Shown in pieces: positions 34,639-42,876 of a stretch of DNA of 64,000 nt. The notes beneath the pieces are model-generated. The model was not told where the DNA came from, made no database searches, and saw nothing but the letters and a program-made list of their open reading frames with translations. The translations under genes and the position numbers were made by a program. The stretch lies in the NCBI RefSeq assembly GCF_003312875.1, contig NZ_CP015163.1, forward strand, positions 4,464,001 to 4,528,000, in the 5' to 3' direction. This DNA is from Amycolatopsis albispora. Lineage in GTDB: Bacteria; Actinomycetota; Actinomycetes; Mycobacteriales; Pseudonocardiaceae. Each line of letters opens with the position of its first letter. Position 1 is the first letter of the stretch.

Positions 34639-35279
34639 CCTGGCCGCTGGTCCGGTACTACAGCGCGGATCTGCTGCGCTCCCAACGGTTCCTGCTGCCG
34701 TTCCTGCTCTACGGCATGCTGCTGGCGCCGCTGTTCGGCGGTGATCCCGGCCCGCCGCCCGGCACCTGGGCGGCCTCGGTGCTCGCGCTGTACCCGGTGT
34801 CGGTCTGGCTCGCGGTCACCGTGGCGAACACCGAGGACCCGGTGCAGCGCCAGGTGACCATCGCCGCGGCGGGCGGGCGCGGCCGGGTCACCACCGGCAT
34901 CCTGCTCACCTGCCTGCTCGCCGACCTGGTGCTGGTCGCCTTGGCACTGGGGTGGCCGGTGCTCGCCACCGCGTACGAGTATCCGCCGCACCTGCTCGCG
35001 GCCGGCGTGCTCGCGCACTTCGCGGCGGGCGCCACCGGCACCGCGGTCGGCCTGCTGTGCGCCCGCCCGGTGGTGCACGGCATCGGCTGGTCCGCGGTGC
35101 TCGGTGCCACCGTGGTCGCCGCGACCGGCTTCCAGCGCTGGCTGCCACCGGTCGGCGAGGCCGCGCGCACCCTGGTGGACACCCCCGTTTCGCTGTCCAC
35201 CCTGGGCTTCGACGCGGGGCTCGCGCTGGCGCTGGCGGTCGCGGCGGCCGTGGTGGTCAGTCGAGTCCGAGCAACGTAG
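34635..35279 (+). CDS. ABC transporter membrane subunit
   Basis: The 214-residue hydrophobic protein has about six helices, the size of ABC-2-type or similar half-permeases. No conserved motif names it, and its assignment rests on the coupled ATPase gene immediately upstream. The GTG at 34635 overlaps the ATPase stop. Its last 23 nt overlap the convergent FAD oxidoreductase gene. The substrate is unknown. PadR regulation suggests export of a toxic compound or peptide (inference). Confidence 0.72.
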   Translation: MTWPLVRYYSADLLRSQRFLLPFLLYGMLLAPLFGGDPGPPPGTWAASVLALYPVSVWLAVTVANTEDPVQRQVTIAAAGGRGRVTTGILLTCLLADLVLVALALGWPVLATAYEYPPHLLAAGVLAHFAAGATGTAVGLLCARPVVHGIGWSAVLGATVVAATGFQRWLPPVGEAARTLVDTPVSLSTLGFDAGLALALAVAAAVVVSRVRAT

Positions 35280-36321
35280 CGAAGTTGCCGATCATCATGT
35301 CGGCGCCCTTGATCTCCGAGGTGGTCGCGGCGTCCAGCAGCCCGGTTTCGGGCGTGTAGCTCGCGCCGCCCTTCGGCCCGAGCGGCAACGCCATCGCGGG
35401 CGGTGCGGCTTCGTACTTGGTCAGTTCTCCGTCGCCGCCGATGAGCACACGGATGTTCGCCGCGACCACCTCGGCGTGCTGCCCGGCGGCCCTGGCCATC
35501 TTCGTCTCGGGCACGTCGGTGATGTCACCGATCGCGAAGACGCGTTCCTGCCCGGACAGGCGCAGTTCCGGGGTGACCTCGACGCGGCCGTCCGGCCGCC
35601 GGGCGGCGGCCAGCTCCCCGGTCAGGTAACCGGTGGCGGGCACGATGCCGAAGCAGCGGAACCACAGGTCCGCGGTGACCTTGGTGCCGTCGGCGGTTTC
35701 CACGGTGAAGCCGCCGGTGGCCGGAGGCGTCTCGACCGACGTGCCCAGCAAGAGTTCCACGCCGAGTTCGTCGAGCTGCCGGCGCACCTCCGCGCGGAAC
35801 TCGTCCGGGAAGCGCGGGAGCAACTCCGGCGCCGGGTCGACGATGGTGACCGCCTTGTCCGGCCACTTCGCCTTGATCTCACCCGCCAGTTCGAGGCCGA
35901 CCGGCCCGGCGCCGAGCAGCAGCACGCTCGCGGCCCCGGCGAGTTCGTCGTGCGCGGCCCGCAGTTTCGCCTTGGCCGCGGCGGTGTCGTGGTCGGAGAA
36001 CTTGGCCGGGAACGGGTAGTCGGCCCCGGTCGCGAGCACGAGGTAGTCGGCGTCGATCCGCTCACCCGAGGCGAGCGTGACGGTGCCCGCATCGGCCGCG
36101 ACCGCGCGATCTCGCACCACGCGGCCACGCTTGAGCAGGCGGTCGTAGGGCAGGAAGATCCGCTCCGCGAACTCCGGTTCGACCAGGCCGCGCAGCGCGG
36201 CCACGTGGTGCACGAACTGCTCCTTCGGCTCGACGAGCACCACTTCTGCCACGTCGTCGAGCGCCTTCGCGGCGGACGCGCCGCCGTACCCGCCCCCGAC
36301 AACCACCACGGTCGCTGTCAT
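35257..36321 (-). CDS. FAD-dependent pyridine-nucleotide oxidoreductase (FSP1/NDH-2-like)
   Basis: The 354-residue protein has the FAD dinucleotide fold VVVVGGGYGGASAAKAL at the N-terminus, a second NAD(P)-binding LLLGAGPVGLELAGEI near residue 138, and the C-terminal FAD motif VFAIGDITD. There is no redox-active CxxxxC pair, so it is an NDH-2/AIF-M2 (FSP1)-like quinone or dye reductase rather than a disulfide reductase. It is divergent from a MarR gene across an 86-nt gap filled with palindromes, which suggests regulation by that MarR, perhaps in response to quinones or phenolics (inference). Confidence 0.85.
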   Translation of the reverse strand: MTATVVVVGGGYGGASAAKALDDVAEVVLVEPKEQFVHHVAALRGLVEPEFAERIFLPYDRLLKRGRVVRDRAVAADAGTVTLASGERIDADYLVLATGADYPFPAKFSDHDTAAAKAKLRAAHDELAGAASVLLLGAGPVGLELAGEIKAKWPDKAVTIVDPAPELLPRFPDEFRAEVRRQLDELGVELLLGTSVETPPATGGFTVETADGTKVTADLWFRCFGIVPATGYLTGELAAARRPDGRVEVTPELRLSGQERVFAIGDITDVPETKMARAAGQHAEVVAANIRVLIGGDGELTKYEAAPPAMALPLGPKGGASYTPETGLLDAATTSEIKGADMMIGNFATLLGLD

Positions 36322-36332
36322 CTTCGCCCCTT

Positions 36333-36375
36333 GTTCGTAGTACGTACTGTTGGTTATACGAACTACTGTAGTTCG
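36333..36375. promoter_or_regulatory. Candidate MarR operator region between divergent genes
   Basis: Three overlapping symmetrical elements fill the gap. GTTCGTA at 36333-36339 pairs with TACGAAC at 36357-36363. AGTACGTACT (36339-36348) is a perfect 10-bp palindrome. CGAACTAC-t-GTAGTTCG (36359-36375) is a perfect 17-nt inverted repeat. The stretch is AT-richer than its surroundings, lies between the oxidoreductase and MarR starts, and is followed by a TACACT hexamer 7 nt before the MarR ATG. This is the usual layout for a MarR autoregulator controlling a divergent neighbour. Confidence 0.7.
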
Positions 36376-36407
36376 TGGTGCGAACGATCGTCAACTACAC
36401 TGGGTTC

Positions 36408-36860
36408 ATGAGCGACGGGACCGAGCTGGCGACCGCACTGGTGCGGTTGTCGCACCTGGTGCAGCGCGTGTTCACCGACGCCAGCCGGGACCACGACCTG
36501 ACCCAGCCGCAGGCGCAGCTGCTGTGCGCGCTGAACGCGGGGCCGGTGGGCATGACCGAGCTGAGCCGGGTGCTGCACCTGGAGAAGTCGAGCCTGACCG
36601 GGCTGGTGGACCGGGTCGAGCGGCGCGGGCTGGTGAGAAGGGTGCGCGACGACCACGACCGGCGCGCCTGCCGGATCGAGCTGACCGAGCAGGGCGCCGA
36701 ACTCGGCCAGCGCGCGCACAACGACGTGGTCGACCGGCTCGACGAGCTGACCGCGGGCATGCCGGCCGCGACGCGCGAGCTGATCGCCACCGAGCTGTTC
36801 GGGCTGACCGCGCGGGCCGAAACCGGCCGGCAGGTGTTCGCACCCGCCGCGGGGAGCTGA
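36408..36860 (+). CDS. MarR-family transcriptional regulator
   Basis: The 150-residue protein shows the winged-helix GMTELSRVLHLEKSSLTGLVDRVERRGLVRR followed by the DDHDRRACRIELT wing. It is a canonical MarR. ATG 36408 was preferred over the in-frame ATG at 36375, which would lie inside the operator palindrome. There is no ribosome site, and a TACACT hexamer 7 nt upstream suggests a leaderless mRNA. It probably represses itself and the divergent FAD oxidoreductase. Confidence 0.88.
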   Translation: MSDGTELATALVRLSHLVQRVFTDASRDHDLTQPQAQLLCALNAGPVGMTELSRVLHLEKSSLTGLVDRVERRGLVRRVRDDHDRRACRIELTEQGAELGQRAHNDVVDRLDELTAGMPAATRELIATELFGLTARAETGRQVFAPAAGS

Positions 36861-36891
36861 CGGCTCGCCCCGATCGGGCTAACGTGCGCGC

Positions 36892-37542
36892 ATGAAAATT
36901 ACGCACCGGTTGACCATCGCCGTGGTTTCCGCGCTGGCACTGGCCGGGCTGGCGACCCCCGCCCAGGCCGCGCCCGCCGCCCCCACCGTGCAGTGCGAGT
37001 TCACGCCCACCCCGGAGAACCCGGCCGCGCGGCCGGTGCGGCCGCCGTCGCCGACCGCCTCGGCGAAGGGGACGGCGCATGCTGTGCTGCAGACCAACTA
37101 CGGGCTGGTCGCCATCGAACTGGACAAGTCGAACGCGCCGTGCGCGGTGCACAACTTCCGGCACCTCGTTCGGAGCTGGTTCTACCAGCACACGCAGTGT
37201 TTCCGGCTGACCGCTTCGCAGCGGCTGGGGGTGCTGCAGTGCGGGGACATCTACGAGGTGGAGAAGGGTGGTCCCGGTTACCGATTCCCCGATGAGGTGA
37301 CCGGGAAGGAGACCTACCCGCGTGGCACCGTCGCGATGGGTAACCAGGGGCCGGGCACCAACGGCAGCCAGTTCTTCTTGGTGCACTCGCACGCGAACAT
37401 CGACCCGAAGTACAGCGTGCTGGGGCGCGTGGTGTGGGGCATGGACACGCTCGACCGGATCGTCGCCGCAGGCATCGCCGACGGCGCCGACGACGGCGCG
37501 CCGGCGCACCCGGTCCGCATCCACTTCGCCGTGACCACCTAG
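36892..37542 (+). CDS. Secreted cyclophilin-type peptidyl-prolyl isomerase
   Basis: The 216-residue protein has a signal peptide (MKITHRLTIAVV to the AxA site APAQAAP, about residue 27) and a cyclophilin domain: FYQHTQCFRLTASQ (where FHR is usual), PRGTVAMGNQGPGTNGSQFFL with the catalytic-pocket NGSQFF, and YSVLGRVVWGMD. The usual catalytic Arg is in CFRLTAS. It is predicted to catalyse proline isomerisation outside the membrane. Two extra Cys may form a disulfide. The gene stands alone after the MarR gene and is followed by a 541-nt gap. Confidence 0.87.
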   Translation: MKITHRLTIAVVSALALAGLATPAQAAPAAPTVQCEFTPTPENPAARPVRPPSPTASAKGTAHAVLQTNYGLVAIELDKSNAPCAVHNFRHLVRSWFYQHTQCFRLTASQRLGVLQCGDIYEVEKGGPGYRFPDEVTGKETYPRGTVAMGNQGPGTNGSQFFLVHSHANIDPKYSVLGRVVWGMDTLDRIVAAGIADGADDGAPAHPVRIHFAVTT

Positions 37543-37640
37543 GGGGCGGGACGCCACGAAGAGGCCGGGCCGCGCTACGTAGGAGCGGGGCGAACGCTAC
37601 GGAGGCCGGGCCGCCCCCCTGCGAAGGGCGGCGGGCGAAC

Positions 37641-37693
37641 GCTATGAATGTGGCTTTCATTGCGCCAGACGCTATGAAAGCCACATTCATAGC
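37641..37693. repeat. 53-nt inverted repeat, variant class B (GCTAT outer arm)
   Basis: It has the same 24-5-24 layout and the same core GAATGTGGCTTT at arm positions 6-17. The outer 5 nt are GCTAT and the inner 7 are CATTGCG, with loop CCAGA. Arms pair with a single mismatch near the loop. It lies in a tandem gap downstream of the cyclophilin gene. Confidence 0.95.
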
Positions 37694-37903
37694 GCCGGCC
37701 AGCGCCGCGCCGGGTGGCTTCGGCCGCGCGGCTCCCGAAGCCGCCCGGCGGCACGGCTCCCGAGAGGCGCCCCGGCAGAGGCGCGCATCCTGAGAGTTGC
37801 CTCGGCGGCGCCTCCCCTGGCCGCCTCCGGAGGGAGCGCCCCCGGCCGCGCGCCTCCGCTGGCCGCGTGCCTCCGCTGGCCGCGCGCCTCTCCCCGACCC
37901 TCG

Positions 37904-37956
37904 GACACGAATGTGGCTTTCGGGGCGAAATCCGCCCCCAAAGCCACATTCGTGTC
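37904..37956. repeat. 53-nt inverted repeat, variant class C (GACAC outer arm)
   Basis: The 24-5-24 geometry and the core GAATGTGGCTTT at positions 6-17 are kept. Outer GACAC and inner CGGGGCG differ from the main class, and the loop is AAATC. There is one mismatch between arms. It lies 210 nt after the class B copy in the same gap. Confidence 0.95.
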
Positions 37957-38083
37957 GCGGCACCGGCACCGGCACCGGCGCCCGGGTCTCACCTAGGGGC
38001 GTCTCGCGGGGGATTCCCGGATGTACCGGCGGACCACCGCTGCCATCGTTCATTCCCACAACCGGGATGAACGGGGAAAAATC

Positions 38084-38707
38084 ATGAAACCTGCCGTGGT
38101 CAAGGGCGCCTTCGCAGCGGGGCCCGTCCTCCTGCTCGCCGGGGTCGTCGCGATGAAGTTCGGGTGGAAGGGCAACACCGGCCTCGACTGGGGCATCGCG
38201 CTCCCGCTGTGGACCGGCGCCCACCTCGCCTACGTCGTCGGCTACCTCGCCTTCGGCATCGTGCTTGCCGTGTTCTGGGCCAGAGCCAGGCAAAACGCCC
38301 GCAACCCCGGCGAGCGCACCCTCGCCGACGTGCTCGGCGTCGCCGGGCTGGTCGGGTTGATCGCCATCCAGGGACAAATGGTGATCGACCTGATCGTCGG
38401 CTTCCGGGCCGAGAACCGCGCCGGGATGAGCGCGATTTCCCGGTCCATCCACGACCTGCCCGGCTTCGACGCCTTCTTCTACGGCGCCGTGCCGTCGCTG
38501 CAGCTGGGCGCCGTCGCCCTGCTCGTCGCGCTGCTGGCCTTCCGCCGCGACGTCCCGTGGTGGGCGGCGGGCACCTTCGTGATCGGCGCCGCGTGCATCG
38601 GTACGCAGGTCACCGCCCTGATGGTGCTCGGCGGCGCGGCCCTGTGCGTGGCGCTGCCCGCGATGCGCGAACCCACCGCACCCCGCGTCCCGGCGATGGC
38701 TGCCTGA
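38084..38707 (+). CDS. Membrane protein of unknown function
   Basis: The 207-residue protein has about five or six hydrophobic segments (GPVLLLAGVVAM, AHLAYVVGYLAFGIVLAVF, VLGVAGLVGLIAIQGQMVI, LGAVALLVALLAF and others). There is no signal peptide cleavage motif and no recognised family. ATG 38084 was chosen as the first Met of the hydrophobic protein; an upstream in-frame ATG at 38021 would add a charged, unlikely leader. It stands between the repeat-bearing gap and the bile-acid-symporter-like gene. Confidence 0.65.
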   Translation: MKPAVVKGAFAAGPVLLLAGVVAMKFGWKGNTGLDWGIALPLWTGAHLAYVVGYLAFGIVLAVFWARARQNARNPGERTLADVLGVAGLVGLIAIQGQMVIDLIVGFRAENRAGMSAISRSIHDLPGFDAFFYGAVPSLQLGAVALLVALLAFRRDVPWWAAGTFVIGAACIGTQVTALMVLGGAALCVALPAMREPTAPRVPAMAA

Positions 38708-38824
38708 CGAAGATCGGTTCGGCCACGAACCGGCCTCGGCCCTGGATTCGGGGCGCGGCGGCTGCGAGACTGGGCCGCCTCGGTCCGGTTCCTCCGGATT
38801 GTCCGGCCCAGCGGAGGTTTCACT

Positions 38825-39706
38825 GTGGAATCCTCGGTCGCCACCACCGTGCTGCTGCCGATCGCGCTCGGCGTGATCATGTTCGGTCTCGGGCTTTCCC
38901 TGACCACCAAGGACTTCGCCAGGGTGCTCAGCTACCCGAAGGCCGTGGTGGTGGCACTGGTGTGCCAGGTGCTGGTGCTGCCCGCGGCCTGCTTCGGCCT
39001 GGTCTACGCGCTGAGCCTGCCCCCGGAGCTGGCGGTCGGCATGATGCTGCTGGCCGCCTCCCCCGGCGGCACCACGGCGAACCTGTTCAGCCACCTCGCC
39101 CACGGTGACGTCGCGCTGAACATCACGCTCACCGCGGTCAACTCGCTGCTCGCCGTGCTCACCCTGCCACTGGTGGTCAACTTCGCGCTCGGCCACTTCC
39201 TCACCGCGGACGCCGGGATCGGCCTGCAGTTCGGCAAGACCGTGCAGGTCTTCGCGATCGTGCTGATCCCGGTGGCGCTGGGCATGCTCGCGCGCCACCG
39301 CGTCCCGGCGCTGGCCGACCGCACGCAGAAACCGGTGAAGCTGCTGTCGGTGGTGTTCCTGATCGGCACCATCCTGGTGGCCGTCTACCAGGAACGCGAG
39401 AACATCACCGGCTACCTCGCCGACGTCGGGCTGGCGACCTTCCTGTTCAGCGTGTTGTCGATCGGGGTCGGTTATCTCGCGCCGCGGTTGTTCAAGGTGG
39501 ACCGCAGGCAGTCGATCGCGGCGGCGATGGAGATCGGCATCCACAACAGCGTGCTGGCCATCACCATCGCGCTCACCCTGCTCAACAGCACGCAGATCGC
39601 CATTCCCGCCGCCGTCTACGGCATCGTCATGTTCTTCACCGCGGGCGCGTTCGGCTTCCTGATCAGCCGCCGGGTGGCCGCGCCGGCGGTAGGCTCGGCG
39701 CCGTGA
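38825..39706 (+). CDS. Bile acid:sodium symporter (BASS) family transporter
   Basis: The 293-residue protein has about 9-10 helices and BASS-family sequences: IALGVIMFGLGLSLTTKDF at the start, MLLAASPGGTTANLFSHLAHGDVALN near 75-100 and a C-terminal AMEIGIHNSVLAI near 236, which carries the second sodium-site region. Bacterial members move organic anions such as pantoate, pyruvate or steroid acids. GTG 38825 has GGAGG 7 nt upstream. Its stop overlaps the GTG of the acyl-CoA ligase gene, so transport and CoA activation of the same carboxylate are likely coupled (inference). Confidence 0.88.
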   Translation: MESSVATTVLLPIALGVIMFGLGLSLTTKDFARVLSYPKAVVVALVCQVLVLPAACFGLVYALSLPPELAVGMMLLAASPGGTTANLFSHLAHGDVALNITLTAVNSLLAVLTLPLVVNFALGHFLTADAGIGLQFGKTVQVFAIVLIPVALGMLARHRVPALADRTQKPVKLLSVVFLIGTILVAVYQERENITGYLADVGLATFLFSVLSIGVGYLAPRLFKVDRRQSIAAAMEIGIHNSVLAITIALTLLNSTQIAIPAAVYGIVMFFTAGAFGFLISRRVAAPAVGSAP

Positions 39707-41214
39707 GCGTCTTCACCGCGGTCCAGCGCTGGGCCGACGAGGAGCCCGGCCGGATCGCCCTGCGGTTCGGGGAGCACGCGTGGACCTGGCGGGAACTGGT
39801 CAGCCGGATCCGCCGCAACGCGGGCGCCCAGCTCGCCGCCGGACTGCGGCCCGGTGACCGCGTCGCCTACCTGGACAAGAACCACCCCGCCTGCCTGGAA
39901 ACCACGCTGGCCTGCGCGCTCGCCGGTACCGCCAACGCCGTGGTCAACTTCCGGCTGGCGCCCGAAGAGCTGGTCTACGTGCTCAACGACTCGACCGCGC
40001 GCGTGCTCTTCGTCGGCGCCGAACTGCGTGAGGTCGTCGACGGGATCCGGGACCGGCTGGAGACCGTCGAGCGGATCGTCGACATCGGCGACTACGAGGA
40101 TTTCCTCGCCACCGCACCGGAATTCACCGAAACCCGCGAACCGGCACCGGACGACTGCTTCCTCCAGCTCTACACCTCCGGCACCACCGGCCACCCCAAG
40201 GGCGTGCTGCTCACCCACCGCTCGATGCTGGCCCACGCCGACGCGGCCACCGAGGCCTTCCGCTTCGACCGCGAGTCGGTGAACCTGGTGGCCATGCCGC
40301 TGTTCCACGTCGGCGGCACCAGCTGGGCGCTCGCCGGGATGGGCGTCGGCTGCGAAACCATCGTCGTGCGCGAGGTGGTCCCCGACCAGCTCCTGGCGCA
40401 GCTCGGTCGTGACAAGGTGACCCACGCGTTCTTCGTGCCCGCCGTGTTCGGCTTCTTCCTGAAGGTGCCCGGGGTCGAGGAGTACGACTACTCGAGCCTG
40501 CGCTGCCTCGGTTACGGCGGTTCGCCGATGCCGGAGCCGCTGCTGCGGCGGTCGATGGCGGCCTTCGGCGTGGACTTCTACCAGGTGTACGGCATGACCG
40601 AGGCGTCAGGTGTGTTCTGCGTGCTCGGCCCCGAAGACCACCGCGCCGCCGAGCGGCTGACCTCGGCCGGGCGCCCGGTGCGTGGCGTCGAGGTGCGCGT
40701 GGTCGATCCGTCGACCGGCGAACCGGTGCCCGACGGCGAGGTCGGCGAGTTCCGCATCCGCGGGGCGCAGGTGATGGCCGGGTACTGGCGGCGGCCGGAG
40801 GAGACGGCCGCGACCCTGGAGGGCGGCTGGTTGCGCACCGGCGACGCCGGGCACCGCGACGAGCAGGGCTTTCTCTACGTCGAGGACCGCGTCAAGGACA
40901 TGATCATCTCCGGTGGTGAGAACGTGTATCCGGCCGAGGTGGAGCGGGTGCTCAGCGAGCACCCCGCGGTCGCCGAGGTCGCGGTGATCGGCGTGCCGGA
41001 CGAGAAGTGGGGCGAGACGGTGAAGGCGGTCGTGGTGCCCTCCGGCGACCTCGACCAGGCGGAGCTGCTCGCCTACTGCACGGACAAGCTGGCCGGTTAC
41101 CAGCGACCGACCACTGTGGACCTCGTGGAGGCGCTGCCCCGCAACGCCACCGGCAAGATCCTCAAGCGCGACCTGCGGGCGCCCTACTGGGCCGGGCGCG
41201 GCCGCCAGGTATAG
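39703..41214 (+). CDS. Acyl-CoA synthetase (AMP-forming, FadD-like)
   Basis: The 503-residue ANL-family ligase has the P-loop LYTSGTTGHPKG at 157-168, YGMTEASGVF near 302, GWLRTGDAGHRDEQGFLYVEDR near 379-400 and the catalytic C-terminal PRNATGKILKRDL. All key motifs, including the final Lys, are intact. It activates a carboxylic acid, probably a medium or aromatic acid judged by length and sequence style, to an acyl-CoA. The GTG start is coupled to the upstream BASS transporter gene, which suggests an import-and-activate module for an external carboxylate. Confidence 0.88.
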   Translation: MSVFTAVQRWADEEPGRIALRFGEHAWTWRELVSRIRRNAGAQLAAGLRPGDRVAYLDKNHPACLETTLACALAGTANAVVNFRLAPEELVYVLNDSTARVLFVGAELREVVDGIRDRLETVERIVDIGDYEDFLATAPEFTETREPAPDDCFLQLYTSGTTGHPKGVLLTHRSMLAHADAATEAFRFDRESVNLVAMPLFHVGGTSWALAGMGVGCETIVVREVVPDQLLAQLGRDKVTHAFFVPAVFGFFLKVPGVEEYDYSSLRCLGYGGSPMPEPLLRRSMAAFGVDFYQVYGMTEASGVFCVLGPEDHRAAERLTSAGRPVRGVEVRVVDPSTGEPVPDGEVGEFRIRGAQVMAGYWRRPEETAATLEGGWLRTGDAGHRDEQGFLYVEDRVKDMIISGGENVYPAEVERVLSEHPAVAEVAVIGVPDEKWGETVKAVVVPSGDLDQAELLAYCTDKLAGYQRPTTVDLVEALPRNATGKILKRDLRAPYWAGRGRQV

Positions 41215-41262
41215 GAACGGCGCGGAGCGCTCCGTTGAGGGTGGTGGTGGGCGACGGGCGGG

Positions 41263-42363
41263 CTAAGGGTTCACCGCGAGGAACAGGAACGCGGCCAGCA
41301 GCACCAGGTGCACGCCGCCCTGCAGGCGGGTGGCGCGGCCGGGGACCACGGTGAGCACGCTGACCACCATGGTCAGCCCGAACAACACCATCTGCGTGGC
41401 GCCGAGGCCGAGCACGAGCGGGCCGTCGAGCCAGAGCGTGGCCAGCGCGATCGCCGGAATGGTCAGCCCGATGCTGGCCATCGCCGAACCGTAGGCCAGG
41501 TTCAGGCTGATCTGGACGCGCTCACGCAGGGCGGCCCGCAGCGCGGCCAGCGTTTCCGGCAGCAGCACCAGCAACGCGATCACCACACCGACGAAGGACG
41601 GCGGGAAGCCGATCGCCTTGACCCCGGCTTCGATCGCCGGTGACTCCACTTTGGCCAGTCCGACCACGGCGATCAGCGCCACCAGCAGCAGGCCGAGGCT
41701 GAGCAGCGCGGCCTTGGCGGTCGGCGGGTCGGCGTGCCCGTCACCGTCGGCGTCGGTGGAGCCGGATTCGGTCTCCACCGGCAGGAAGAAGTCGCGGTGC
41801 CGGACGGTCTGGGTGAAGACGAACATGCCGTACAGCGCCAGCGAAGCCAGCGCCGCGAAAGCCAGTTGCGGGCCGGAGAACTCCGGGCCCGCCTGGCTGG
41901 TGGTGAACGTCGGGAGCACCAGGCTGAGCGTCGCGAGCGTGGCCACCGTGGCGAGCGCGGCGCCGGTGCCCTCGGCGTTGAAGTGGGTGAAGCTGTGCCG
42001 GATCGCGCCGGCCATCAGTGCGATGCCGACGATGCCGTTGCAGGTGATCATCACCGCGGCGAACACGGTGTCCCTGGCCAGCGAAGCCGATTCCGGTCCA
42101 CCCGAGACCATCAGCGTGACGATCAGCGCCACCTCGATGATGGTCACCGCCACCGCGAGCACCAGTGAGCCGAACGGTTCCCCGACGCGGTGCGCCACCA
42201 CCTCGGCGTGGTGCACCGCGGCCAGCACCGTGCCGGCCAGCACCACCGCGACTACGATGACGAGCAGCGTGTTGAGGTCGCGGCCCCAGGTCAGCGCGAG
42301 CACGATGGCCGCGAGCACCGGGACCACGGTCGTCCAGGACAACGCCGGGGATCGAGTGGCCAT
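41263..42363 (-). CDS. chaA: Calcium/proton antiporter, ChaA family
   Basis: The 366-residue protein has 11 or so helices. Two inverted alpha repeats carry the acidic exchange motifs: GEPFGSLVLAVAVTIIEVALI near 61-81 and LLPETLAALRAAL near 268-280. A hydrophilic acidic loop (ETESGSTDADGDGHADPP) separates the halves. This is the CaCA superfamily pattern of ChaA, which expels Ca2+ or Na+/K+ against protons. It is convergent with the acyl-CoA ligase gene (48-nt gap). The start ATG at 42363 opens with a hydrophobic helix. Confidence 0.87.
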   Translation of the reverse strand: MATRSPALSWTTVVPVLAAIVLALTWGRDLNTLLVIVVAVVLAGTVLAAVHHAEVVAHRVGEPFGSLVLAVAVTIIEVALIVTLMVSGGPESASLARDTVFAAVMITCNGIVGIALMAGAIRHSFTHFNAEGTGAALATVATLATLSLVLPTFTTSQAGPEFSGPQLAFAALASLALYGMFVFTQTVRHRDFFLPVETESGSTDADGDGHADPPTAKAALLSLGLLLVALIAVVGLAKVESPAIEAGVKAIGFPPSFVGVVIALLVLLPETLAALRAALRERVQISLNLAYGSAMASIGLTIPAIALATLWLDGPLVLGLGATQMVLFGLTMVVSVLTVVPGRATRLQGGVHLVLLAAFLFLAVNP

Positions 42364-42405
42364 GCCACCCAGCCAACCAGACCCCCGGCCACCTCGCCCG
42401 GCGAT

Positions 42406-42780
42406 TCACCCGGCGGGCACGGGGCGTGTCGCGGCCAGGCCGGTCACCTGCAGCGCGGTCAGCCCGAGCACGGCCACCGCCTGGACCAGCACGAACGCCG
42501 TGCCGAGCGCGGTGAGCCCGCCGAGGAAGGCGTACGCGGCGCTGCCCAGCACGTAGAGCACGTTGATCGAAATCACTTCGCGGACCATGCCCGCCTTCAG
42601 CCCCGACGACACCCAGCCGACGAACGCCGCCCAGCCGAGCAGGCCGATCCCGGCGATGATCGACAGCAGCACCGGGATGCCGAGCGGCTCCGCCAGCACC
42701 GCTCCCAAGGCCACCAGCACCAAGCCGAGCGCACCCGAGGCGAGCGCGTCCATCCGCAGCACGTTGCGCAGTCCGAACAT
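42406..42780 (-). CDS. Small four-helix membrane protein
   Basis: The 124-residue protein has four hydrophobic helices (ALASGALGLVLVALGAVLA, LLSIIAGIGLLGWAAFVGWV, VISINVLYVLGSAAYAFLG, AFVLVQAVAVLGLTALQVTG). The layout resembles DUF4345-like or SPW-repeat-like small membrane proteins; I do not assign a family. The long upstream frame was rejected because ATG 42780 has GGAGG 5 nt upstream. It is divergent from the serine hydrolase gene. Confidence 0.7.
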   Translation of the reverse strand: MFGLRNVLRMDALASGALGLVLVALGAVLAEPLGIPVLLSIIAGIGLLGWAAFVGWVSSGLKAGMVREVISINVLYVLGSAAYAFLGGLTALGTAFVLVQAVAVLGLTALQVTGLAATRPVPAG

Positions 42781-42876
42781 TGTGTCCTCCAGCTTTTCCG
42801 TTCCGATGCACCAACTTTCGCGGTTGGGACGGGCGGAGTCGATTACGCGGGAGGTAATGCTGACTAGGATCCCGCC

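Larger units (their letters stand above)
37543..38083. other. Intergenic stretch with two variant repeats
   Basis: No gene is supported here. It holds the two divergent members of the repeat family (37641-37693 and 37904-37956). Between them is a GC-rich, low-complexity block of GGCCGCGCGCCTCC-like short repeats. The promoter and ribosome site of the following membrane-protein gene must lie near its end, where ACGGGGAAAA precedes the ATG. Confidence 0.7.
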
